From Mytilisepta virgata (lineage: Eukaryota > Mollusca > Bivalvia > Mytilida > Mytilidae): 64,000 bases of DNA. Of the stretch, positions 54,316 through 64,000 are shown in pieces. The translations under genes were made by a program, and so were the position numbers. The stretch spans positions 7,412,501 through 7,476,500 of the forward strand of contig CM051520.1 in assembly GCA_028015205.1 (NCBI GenBank). Reading direction: 5' to 3'. The notes under the pieces were generated by a model. The model did not search any database. It was given only the letters and a program-made list of their open reading frames with translations, and was not told where the DNA came from. The stretch's first letter is position 1; every line of letters starts with the position of its first letter.

Positions 54316-56333
54316 CTAAAATATAAAAACATAATTATTTTAAGGCATTGGACAACGAATATCTGAAAGAATGGTTGTTACGATATCTTTTATATCATTA
54401 TTAAGAATTTTATATTTCAATTAAAGGACCATATTTATTTCAATTAAAGGACCATATCTATATGCATCTATACAAACTTCAGAGTCATCCAACAATGAGA
54501 AATTTTATACTGCCCGAGATCAAAGTTTCCCTCTTTCGATACAAAATTAATAAGATTCATTTCTGACACACCTTTAAAATGAACATTTCTCCAAGTAAAT
54601 CCCTCGGTGCATTTCCATCAATTATTTACCTGACTTGATTCCATCACATTACCATAATGACTAATTTTTCCACAGTTTTGAAAATTCAAGGAAAATTGAA
54701 TTTTTCGATAACCCTTATTTTTCAACACTTGCAAAATTGTCAAAGTTACAATAATTGTAACCAGCTAGTGGTTGTCAATATTTTTTACTTTTTTCGTAAG
54801 TTAATTACTTTCAATCCTTATGGAGTGTTCATTTCATCTTTCTAAACCATTTTAACCATGTATCTTATTAACAAGAGTGGACACATTACATGTCTTGCCT
54901 GAGTATGCACATGGACACAGAATAATGATTATCTGATACCCGATATTGCAAGTCAAAGGAAAAATGTGTTAAAAAGAAATAGTAATGGTCAGGCGATAAT
55001 TTGTCTGAAAAATCTCAGGCATGTCATTCAAGCCTTAAAATGGTTGGTTTATGTGTTGCAGTTCCTGAGAAATGGATACAGTCGACTCCACTTAATCGCA
55101 TACCGGATAATTGCATAACTTTCTCCTGCACAGAACCATTTCCTATACATCTAATGTTAAAAAAATCTGGTTGCATGGGGTGGGATGTGTCATTTCGGTT
55201 AATTGCATAGGAAAAAATTCGAATCTAGATATGGTATATTAAATTTTGACATCTGTACTCGATAAAAATGACCGGAAACGATAAACACAAGGTGGGTATA
55301 TTTTTGCAGTATATATTTCAAACCTGTCGTAACTGTTCTCCACGTGTAGTTGCATGTTTTTATATGTGCATGTTTCATTTATTTTTCATCTTTGTGTTGT
55401 TAAATAAAGATTAAAACAGTGTTTTGTTGTATTTTTATCATTTAAATGACGCCATGTTGATTTATTCATGTGTACAGGTAATGTGGTTTCCCTTGTTCTA
55501 TTTTAAGCCTCGAGGTCATAAAGATGTCAAACGTTGTTAAAACTTGATCACTTAAAAAATCAAAGGTGCTCTTTATGGATTGCAATTTCAAAAAGAAGTA
55601 AATTACATGCTGATTAAAGTGTAAAACAAACATAATCCAACAATGACCCATAATCAAATGTCAAACATCATCCGATGGTGAACAAGGGTGGGGTTCAGCT
55701 TGGGGAATTTATTTTCATGTCAAATAATTACCAGAGATTAACGAATGATTAAAGACTACAAAGAATTTTAATGAAAAATGCATTTGTTCTAAGTTAGAGT
55801 GAACAATTTTCAATGAGCTTGGGCTACTCAAATCTGGTCATAAATACCGATCAGAGTCCAAACTTCTTCATTCATACAGTACAATACAATGCCCCTTGCT
55901 AACTTTACATAAGGAAAACGTAACGAGGTCACTGATCCAGATACACAAAAATCAATTCTGCCGTAGAACAGCATTTAAAGAAAATTGAGTGCATATATTT
56001 TTGATAACTTCCTTGGTTGTTGGTTACTTGAACAAACAGGAATGTTGATTTACTTTACATGGTCACAGAATAAAAACAAATATAATTTATCTATTTATAA
56101 ATCAAAAACTGACAACATCACATGGTTCTATTTTTATTTCACCGGTAAAGAAAATGTTTCTGAGAAATGGACTTAACCACGAAAAAGTGACAAATTCACT
56201 CAAGCATGAAACTGAGGTCAAGGTCCCAAGCCATGTGTCAGACTGGCATGTACTCACAAAGAACTATCTATAGACCAAATATGTTTGGCCTAGTTTTTAC
56301 AGTTTCTGAGAAAATGGACTTAACCACAAAAAA

Positions 56334-57231
56334 TGTGTGAGTCTTCCAAGGAAGACATGTGTCGCCTGCAGACGTCAATTTTTACAAAAAAATATAAAAA
56401 TTTCCTAAAAATGAAATATATGCACACCTTTGCATTAAAGTTAATGCACAGAGAAAGTTTCATCAAATTGCTGTGAACCGTTATTGAGTAGTTGAGGATA
56501 GAAGTTTTAAACCCCCTTTTTTTTTCAAAAATGTCAATTTTTACCCAAAAAAATTTAAAATTTTTAAAAATAAAATATATATACACACCTGTACATTAAG
56601 GTTAATGCACAGAGAAAGTTTCATCAAATTCCTTTGAGCGGTGATGGAGAAGTTGAGGATAGAAGTTTTTATCCCCCCCCCCCTTTTTTTCAAAAATGTT
56701 AATTTTTAGGAAAAAAAATAAAAAATTTCTAAAAAAGAAATATATATGCACTCCGTTGCATTAAGGTTAATGCACAGAGAAAGTTTAATCAAATTCCTTT
56801 GAGCGGTTATAGAGTAGTTGAGGATAGAAGTTCCCCCCTTTTTTTTTGCAAAAATGTCAATTTTTACAAAAAAAATTTTAAAATTTTCTAAAAATGAAAT
56901 ATACATGCACACCTTTGCATTAAGGTTAATGCAACGAGAAAGTTTCATCAAATTCCTTTGAGCGGTTATAGAGTAGTTGAGGATAGAAGTTTTGCCCCCC
57001 CCCCTTTTTTTTTCCAAAAATGTCAATTTTTACCAAAAAAATTTTTAAATTTTTAAAAATAAAATATATATGCACACCTGGGAATTAAGGTTAATGCACA
57101 GAGAAAGTTTCATCAAATTCCTTAGACCGGTTTACGAGCAGTTGAGGATATAAGAAAAGTGTGACGACGCAAGACGACAGATAGTGATCCCTATGTGTTG
57201 ACCATGCGTTCCGCAGGCGACACAAAAAGTG
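56334..57231. mobile_element. GCAGGCGACACA element nested in copy 1
   Basis: Begins with the perfect hairpin GTCTTCCAAGGAAGAC, then TGTGTCGCCTGC (56358-56369), which is inverted at GCAGGCGACACA (57213-57224). Between them are five 160-166 bp units (landmark TCCTTTGAGCGG or variants at 56469, 56630, 56795, 56954, 57119). The host repeat text breaks at its left edge and resumes at its right edge. Same family as 1-750. Confidence 0.85.
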
Positions 57232-57327
57232 ACAAAGTAACTCAAGCATTAAATTGAGGTCAAGGTCATGTACCCACCAAGAACTATCTATTGACCAAAT
57301 ATGGTGGGTCTGGGTATTCTAGTTTCT

Positions 57328-57594
57328 GTTTTTGTTTACCTGGGGTTTTACGCCGTTTTCAGCACATTTGGATATTTCGCGGCGGCCAGTTTTTATTGGT
57401 GGAGGAAGCCAGAGTACCGGAGAGAACTACCAACCTTCGGTAGGAAAATTGGCAATCCTTGTCAATTTAGACAAGATTCGAACACACACCCGCCACAGGT
57501 GAGATTCGAACTCACAACCCTAGTGTTGACAGGCTAGTGATCATTAGTAGTCATGACGAACTACCTAGACCACTCGGCCACCGAGGCCCCTCCT
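57328..57594 (-). mobile_element. tRNA-derived SINE, copy 2
   Basis: The minus-strand head (57594 to about 57500) begins GGCCTCGGTGGCCGAGTGG (A box) and carries GAGTTCGAATCTCACC (B box), with a long variable-arm-like middle, as in a Ser/Leu-type tRNA. The rest matches 11919-12180. The better-preserved boxes suggest a younger copy. The plus-strand 78-codon frame at 57301 is spurious. Confidence 0.8.
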
Positions 57595-58189
57595 AGTTTC
57601 TGAGAAATGGACTTAACCACAAAAATGTGACGCAGGTCACTCAACCATGAAATTGAGGTCAAGGTCAAAATGCAGGTGTCAGACCGACATGTATCCACCA
57701 AGAACTATCTATTGACAAAATATGATGCGTCTAGGTATTCTAGTTGCTGAGAAATGGACTTGACCACGAAAAAGTGACAAAGTCACTCAAGCATGAAATT
57801 GAGGTCAAGATCCCAACCCAGGTGTCAGACTGGCATGTACCCACTAAGAACCATCTATAGACAAAATATGGTTGGCCTAGGTATTAGTTGCTGAGAAATG
57901 GATTTAACCTTATATGGACCATAAATCTTAATAGTAGGTATTACATGTGCAAAGTTATTAAAGTTTTTAAAAAGTTTATGCCGCTGTCGCCGCCAGAAAG
58001 TAATACCTACATGTATATCTCGCCTTCACGACTTTTCATCGCAGGCGAGACAAAAATGATTGAAAAAAAAACATTTATTGAACTTCCTACCTTAAGTTTA
58101 TTTTGGAAAAGAAATCCGAAACACTTGCATATTCACATTTCTCAGAGGAATAAATTTGAAATATTTAAATGAATTAAACATTTTTTTTT

Positions 58190-58336
58190 TTTTTTTAATT
58201 TATTATATTTTTATTTCCAACACACATACATATTTATATACATTATAATATTACAAAAAGAGTACATTCACATGACAATATAATAATGTAATACATAAAA
58301 GAAAATATACAACTCGTGTTAGACTTTTTTTATATA
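58190..58336. other. AT-rich spacer between the two GTCTCGCC-family copies
   Basis: A T-run and AT-rich sequence with no coding potential. Confidence 0.4.
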
Positions 58337-60478
58337 TAACAAGTGTGGACCCTAAAAGATGTCTCGCCTGTCCGCGCTTGACCCAGAATAACATGCACTA
58401 TCAAAGACCATGCTATCATTTGCCTACCATTATGGTACATTTGAAACAGACATGCGAAAGCTGTTATGTGATTACTTGAGCAATTAATTAATTGAGGTCA
58501 AGGACAAAAGCCATATGTCAGAAACTGACCTCATCAAAAAACCTTAATATGGTCACTGGACCGTGAATTGAGGTCAAGGACAAAAGGCATATATATATCC
58601 CCTGTCCACGCTTTATCCTAAAGCTTATATGACCAATAATACAGTAACTTCTATAGCTATAGTATATTGTCATAATTGCTTAAAACAATATTTTTAAAAT
58701 CTTACTGTGCATTGCCAAGAACCATACCGGTCTATCAATTGCTATTGTCTGACTAATCAGGGAATTTGAATAGGCTACTGGTGTAATTTAAATGACCAAC
58801 TTGATATAGCTTTACTACAACATAGGTTGAAAAAATTGTTCATGGTTTGCTTTTGTCTGGTCATCAACTAATCAAAAGTCCCTATGAATTGTCTAAAAAT
58901 TCTATTGTATATACTAATATGTCTTGCCTGAAAAGGGTCTTGGTATTCTTTTCAGTTTGTATGGCAAGGTAAACCAAATTGGTCAAATAGATTATATACA
59001 TAATCATGTAAGTTATCCTTTTTATATTTATATCAATCCAAATATTCTTATTGAAAGGACATCCACACAAAAATTAACATTACATTACAGACTTATTTAC
59101 AAAGTCATGAATCAATAGATCAATAGTTTTGATATGTTTTAGTAGTTCTCACAATTTTGCCAGGGGCTATTGAGGGTTGTGAAATTATTTATGTGTGAAA
59201 TTTAATAAACAAGATCTTTGGTTTTATGATCAACAAAATACTTTTTCTCAAATAGATTATATACATAATCATGTAAGTTTTGTATCAATTATCTTAGGTA
59301 TGCCATTCGAAGAGAAAAAACTAGATGGAACTTTATACACAAAGTTATACTTCTCCCCCCCCCCTTCCTGTTTGTCTATCCCCTAATTAAAACATTAGTG
59401 ATCAATCTGAAAATATGAGGTGGGCAAGTTCTTATATATATGGCGTGTCTAGATATTGCAGTTGCTGAAAAATGGACTGTAAAAGAAAAAAATTGACAAA
59501 GTCACTGAACCATGAAATTGAGGTCAAGGGCACATGAAAGGTGTCAGACTGGCATGTACCCATACAGATCTTGCTATAAGCCATGTATGATGAGTCTATT
59601 CATTGTAGTTGCTGTAAAATAGACTTTAAAGAAAAAAATTGACAAAGTCACTGAACCATGAAATTGAGGTCAAGGACACATGACAGGTGTCAGACTGGCA
59701 TGTACCCATATAGATCTAGCTATAGACCATATCTGATGAATCTAGTCATTGCACTTGCTGAAATATAAACTTTTGAGGAAAAAATTGACAAAGTCACTGA
59801 ACCATGAAATTGAGGTCAAGGGCACATGAAAGGTGTCAGACTGGCATGTACCCATACAGATCTTGCTATAAGCCATGTATGATGAGTCTATTCATTGTAG
59901 TTGCAGAAAAATGGACTTTAGAAGAAAAAATTGACAAAGTCACTGAGCTGTGAAATTGAGGTCAAGGACACATGACAGGTGTCAGACTCCCATGTACCCA
60001 TATAGATCTTACTATATACCAAATATGATGACTCTAAACATTACAGTTACTAAGAAAGGGACTTGAATGTAAAACTATGTCGCAGATTTTCGAAGTTCAC
60101 TGAACCGTGCAATTGAGGTCAAGGACAAATGACAGGTGTCAGACTGGCATGTACCCATATAGATCTCACTGTAGACCAAATATAATAACTCTAGGTATTA
60201 TAGTTTCTGAGAAAAGGATTTGAATGTAAAACTATGTCGCAATGTTTATGTGGGTATTGAACCATGAAAAAAAGGTCAAGGTCATCTAAAAATGTGCTGC
60301 TGAAAAGGTCATCACTTCATGCACCTGTGGACCAAAGATGAACATTGTAAGTATTATACTTTAAAAGTTATTAAGGTTTTACAAAAAGTTAACGCCGTCG
60401 CCGTCGCCGTCGCCTTCGCCGTCGCCGCCGGATTGCTATACCTATGTCTCGCTTCCAGCGACTTTCGTCGCAGGCGAG
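58337..60478. mobile_element. GTCTCGCC-family element, copy 2
   Basis: Starts AACAAGTGTGGACCC ... TGTCTCGCCTGTCC and ends TCGCAGGCGAGACAAAAATG, so TGTCTCGCCTG/CAGGCGAGACA are inverted. Internal units carrying TTGAGGTCAAGG start at 59521, 59667, 59813 and 59959 (146 bp each), then 60116 and 60273 (157 bp each). A GTCGCC microsatellite (60391-60430) and a short hairpin precede the right end. Confidence 0.85.
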
Positions 60479-60888
60479 ACAAAAATGATGGAAAAGGCCT
60501 TAAAAAAAAAAACAAAAAACACTGCGGGCCTGTCTGGAGGTTATTTCCATCCACATTCTAACCATATTTAAGATTGCTCTAATCGAAAATAGCATCATAA
60601 CAATTCCATATATCCATAAAATTAGTAATTTTTTTATTTTTCACAGCTATCATTTTTTCTAGCTTATACTTGTATTTTAGTGTTTCTATTATTGATTCAA
60701 GACATAATTTGTTTTTGAAAAATCTAGTGTTATAAATATACTGTTTTGCCCACAAAAAAATTAAATTATGGGGATCACCTTTATATAATCTTGTTATATT
60801 ACCAAACAAAAAATAATTTTTAGTGAATGGTATGCTGATACCATTACCAAGAAACCAATTTTCAAGTTGTTCTATAAATATTTGTACA

Positions 60889-60896
60889 CATTCACA
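60889..60896. repeat. Target site duplication, left copy (MULE 60897-62455)
   Basis: CATTCACA, identical to 62456-62463. Confidence 0.9.
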
Positions 60897-62455
60897 GGTT
60901 CATTCCTCCTACTCCCACTTTTTAAAATTCAGGTACAAAAAGGTAAAATTGCATGTGGGAATAGAGAGAACAGTTGTGTAAACAAAGGATTATACTGTAT
61001 AAACATTGACTAATTAACATGTAACTAAATGTTGATTGAACACAGGTAAATGAAACTTGTTTGTATGTTTTTAAGGATAAATTCAAGAAACAAATATAAG
61101 TAAATATTTTTTTTATTAATTTATTTTATAGAACTATTAAAGGTCACAATAGTCCTTAATTTTAAAGCACTAATGTACAAGACTATTAAAGTTCATGAAT
61201 CTATTCGAGGTGAAGAAGGTGGTATGCTGCATCCCCAAACTGTATAGTGCTGATTTCCTGGTTTCTGTGTCTGTTCTTTAGGTCAGCTAATCTGCGGTTG
61301 ATCTCGATGTACTTTTTCTTCTGTGGTATCCTCTTACCACCAGCTGCGTACTGGATCATTGTCAGGTCGTTGATGGCTTCCTCATGTTTCAATAATTTAA
61401 TGAGTTTGAATAGGTTAGGGTGTGGGTGTTGTGTATGTTTCTTTAACTTGCTATGCCAGCCCTCTAGATGGTTGGTAGTTCTTGGGCCCTGGGTTTCGTA
61501 GTGGTTCCATAGGTGTCTGTTTTGCTCTACCCAGTATGTTGTAACATAGTCTGTGAAAGGAGTGAAGTTGGTACCTGTTTCGACCTGATCTATGTCTGTG
61601 AGGGCATTAAACCATACATCTTCGACTTCAGCAGTTGGAATCAGTGGCAGTACAGCTGCACGACGTACTAGTTTGTGGATATTGTCATCTTCTTTGTATG
61701 GAACCTGTAGACCTGTCTCTTGTGCTTTTCTCCATATTGCCTGTGTATAGTGGAAAAAACACCCTTTTGCGAAATACTCAGTAGGCTGCATTTCTGATGG
61801 CGATTTCATAGTCAAGGAAGATAGTGGTAGGCTGTAGTTGTAGTTGATGTTGTTGGCAGACATCTTTTAGTACTGTCAGGAACCTTGTGTAGACAAGTTG
61901 ACTTTTAGCTGGCAGTAGACTGTATACTAGCGGGTACATTGCACCGTCCACCATGGCATGAAATGTGTACAGCTGATGAAAGAGAGTAGGGCATGAGTAA
62001 AATGTACCATCTCCATATATAGTATCTGCAGCGGCAAAGTGTGTAAGGTTCACTTATTAATCCTCAGCTTCAATCATTTATTGCCCAAAACTTATCCTTA
62101 CATTTTGATTTAATTTTGTTTATTTTTTGTGTAAAATTTTTATATTTATTACTGAATCTGGTTTGGAAAAATAATTACAGTTTACATTCCAAATTGACAA
62201 AATATTTAGTTTATTTCTTTATTTTAAATTAAATTATGTAATTTTTCAATAAAAAATATATTAATAACATATTTATGAGGAAATAGTGCAAAATTTGTCA
62301 TATAAATATTATGAAATACAGGTAAATCTCAGGTAATATTTAATTAATCTTAAATGCTAAATAAACAAATTAACTATACAAACATCTATTGTTATATGCA
62401 TGTGGGAATAGGAGGAATAGTGATTTATAAAAAGTGGGAATAGGAGGAAGACACC
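60897..62455 (-). mobile_element. MULE-type DNA transposon inserted in the L1-like ORF2
   Basis: Inverted ends of about 31 bp: the left begins GGTTCATTCCTCCTACTCCC, the right (reverse complement) GGTGTCTTCCTCCTATTCCC; both continue with ACTTTTTA. Only about five mismatches. Perfect 8-bp target duplication CATTCACA (60889-60896, 62456-62463). At 1559 bp it encodes only part of a transposase. Extra copies of the GTGGGAATAGGAGGA motif lie just inside the right end. Confidence 0.92.
61201..62053 (-). pseudogene. MULE-family transposase, truncated with one frameshift
   Basis: The first frame (62053 to 61778) reads AAADTIYGDGTFYSCPTLFH (first catalytic Asp region), FHAMVDGAMYPLVYSLLPAK and TIFLDYEIAIRNAA (second Asp). 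The second frame (from about 61800 to 61201) continues KGCFFHYTQAIWRKAQETGL and later RTTNHLEGWHSKLKKH, the Glu-containing C-terminal motif. The two parts overlap in different frames near 61785, a single frameshift. The N-terminal DNA-binding part is missing, since stops precede 62053. This is a catalytic core relic of a Mutator-like cut-and-paste transposase, probably inactive itself. Confidence 0.88.
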
Positions 62456-62463
62456 CATTCACA
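62456..62463. repeat. Target site duplication, right copy (MULE 60897-62455)
   Basis: CATTCACA, identical to 60889-60896. Removing the element and one copy keeps the L1-like frame. Confidence 0.9.
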
Positions 62464-64000
62464 TTCCCAAAATAAATGAACAATTGTCTCTTTTTCTGAA
62501 AGACAAAAAGTACAATTTGGATTATCTATAATTTTAATTTTAAAAAGAAAATTATTGGTTGCTAAAATTTGATGATTTATCCTATATTGTAGCCACTGTA
62601 GTTTTGTATTTTTGGTTACAACAAATGGTAATTTAAAAAATTGTTTCCAATTATGATCAGTCAAATCTATGTTCATATTCTATCTCTTACAACCATTTGG
62701 AAAATTATTTTTATTATTGAGAACAGAATACATGTTTTTTGCCCCTTTTTTACTTTTCAGAAATATTTGAACTGTGGATGGGATAAGAGGATTTTCAAGT
62801 TTTTTGTTTTCTTTCAAAAATTTTTTGGATGTTTCCTTCAGTGCAGAAATAATACTATTGTATTTCATTACATCGAAGTTGATATTAAATTTATTTTGTA
62901 ACTCTTCTAAAGTATAGAATTGACCATTTTCATTTACTATATCATTAACATACATTATACCTTGTGCATACATTTCTTTATACAATATAGATTTATTACC
63001 TACATGTATTTTCAACGAGTCATTCAACCATAATGGATTAGAAAGAAAAAAATCCCAATCTGTATTATATCCTTTGTCAATGATTAAAATCCATGCTTTA
63101 AGTACATCTTTCCAAAAATTATTTTTAATTAATGAGCAAACTTTGTGTATATATCTACTTCCACAATGAAATAACTTATCTACATCAATTTGTGACATAA
63201 AAATACTTTGTGATTTACAATTTTTTGTTAAAATCCTTCTTATCCATGTACTTTTTAAAGCGGTAATAAAAGACTCCAAATTAACCATTCTTAATCCACC
63301 ATCTTCATAATTCTGTGTAATTACATCTTTTTTTACTCTATGAATTGGTGATCCCCAAATAAAAGAATACAAAATATTGTTAATATTTGATACAACATTG
63401 TCACTAGGGTTTGGTAGAGTAATAATTAAATGGTTTAAAACAGGCAATACAAGTGTTTTAACTACAGTTATTCTACCAATAATTGTGAGATTACGTTTTG
63501 ACCACTGTTTAAGTATATTTTTTATTTGTATAATTTTTTCTTGATAATTAATGTTTACTATCTTGGTCAAATCTACATCAAAATTGATCCCTAATAACTT
63601 AAAAGATGTTTCTCCCCAAGAAAGATGTCTATCGTTGCATAGAGTCGATTGACTGTACTTTTTATTTCCTATCCAAATGACTTGAGTTTTTGAATAATTG
63701 ATATTTAACCCAGAAATATTTGCAAACCAATCAAGTTCATTTAAAGCCTCATTAAGAGATTCTTCTGTTCCATCCAATATAAGAGATGTATCATCAGCAA
63801 ATTGAGATAATTTATGTTCTATTTCGGTAATGAAAATTCCATTGATTTTCTTGTTATTACGAATTTTGAGAGCCAAAATTTCAGCACAGAGAATAAAAAG
63901 ATACGGTGACAATGGATCTCCTTGTCTACATCCTCGTTCAATATTAAAAAAACTTGACAGATTCCCACCCTGAATAACAGAAGAAGAAATGTTTTTGTAA

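Larger units (their letters stand above)
54868..58052. mobile_element. GTCTCGCC-family element, copy 1, with nested insertions
   Basis: Starts AACAAGAGTGGACAC ... TGTCTTGCCTGAG, matching the start of copy 2 (58337). Ends GCAGGCGAGACAAAAATGA, as copy 2 does. The interior carries 146-bp units with GAAATTGAGGTCAAGG (57656 to 57802 is 146 bp). It is interrupted by a pogo/Tigger-like fragment near 55078 (CAGTCGACTCCACTTAATCG), by the element at 56334-57231 and by a SINE at 57328-57594. Confidence 0.75.
60579..64000 (-). pseudogene. L1-like LINE ORF2, C-terminal part, broken and running off the right edge
   Basis: The minus-strand frame enters from position 64000 inside the reverse transcriptase: RGCRQGDPLSPYLFILCAEI, then FADDTSLILDG (catalytic FADD motif), GLNINYSKTQVIWIG and LLGINFDVDL. 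The C-terminal part has LQWLQYRINHQILATNNF and a zinc-binding CTFC...H.FWEC motif. Two lesions are visible. The first is an in-frame TAG at 62682-62680. The second is the MULE-type insertion at 60897-62455, beyond which the frame resumes exactly (VQIFIEQLENWFLGNG ... NLIFLWAKQYIYNTRFF) to a stop at 60579. The N-terminal endonuclease and ORF1 lie outside the window. The clade is judged from motif style only. Confidence 0.88.

Noticed and set aside
57501..57594. A functional tRNA-Ser or tRNA-Leu gene
   Set aside because: The A and B boxes are present, but the body is not a foldable complete tRNA and the same text recurs at 12083-12175 with a shared tail, so it is a SINE head.
60319..60561. 80-codon ORF with Ala/Val run
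   Set aside because: Produced by the GTCGCC microsatellite near the right end of the GTCTCGCC-family element.
61247..61501. Cys-rich plus-strand ORF
   Set aside because: Antisense shadow of the MULE transposase frame.

Overview
This is animal nuclear DNA. It is AT-rich, has multi-exon genes with GT-AG introns, and is loaded with non-LTR retrotransposons, tRNA-derived SINEs, MITEs and tandem-repeat-bearing elements. Several repeat families (ends reading CTCACCTGG/CCAGGTGAG, TACGACCGC/GCGGTCGTA, GCAGGCGACACA) look like those of marine mussels, so a bivalve close to Mytilus is my best guess. That assignment rests on recognition, not on a search. I see no prokaryotic operons, CRISPR arrays or phage genes.

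Three host genes can be assembled from exons whose phases agree. (1) ZCCHC8 (NEXT-complex zinc-knuckle/PSP protein) lies on the minus strand from its start codon at 17926 leftwards, with exons down to 1089; its 3' end lies off the left edge. (2) A gene I do not recognise lies on the plus strand, with four phase-consistent exons between 24001 and 29709 and possibly a 5' exon near 22.8 kb. (3) SFSWAP (suppressor-of-white-apricot splicing factor) lies on the minus strand, with fourteen phase-consistent exons from 54315 down to its stop at 31414. Both SURP domains, the RS region and the C-terminus are present; its N-terminal exons lie off the right edge or were not found. The two recognised genes both act in nuclear RNA processing and share an orientation.

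Mobile DNA fills the rest. A long, apparently intact CR1/L2-type LINE (about 40.5-46.03 kb) sits antisense in an SFSWAP intron. Its ORF1 carries an SGNH-esterase domain and two zinc knuckles. Its ORF2 (endonuclease plus reverse transcriptase) is in the SAME frame, separated by one TAG, with no ATG for the next 59 codons. At the right edge an L1-like LINE on the minus strand (60.58-64 kb) is split by a 1559-bp MULE-type DNA transposon with 31-bp inverted ends and a perfect 8-bp target duplication. A broken Tc1-like transposase between LINE fragments (18.8-20.6 kb), a hAT-like MITE (22464-22769), a TTAA MITE (28009-28404), foldback elements and five SINE-like copies are also present.

The most striking global pattern is that many apparently unrelated repeats share a unit length of about 146-170 bp: 0-0.65, 16.0-16.7, 26.5-27.6 (40 bp x 4), 33.4-33.9, 49.7-51.6, 56.4-57.1 and 57.6-60.3 kb. 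Several of the elements carrying these arrays have an end hairpin plus a short subterminal inverted repeat, which resembles non-autonomous Helentron-like elements of bivalves.
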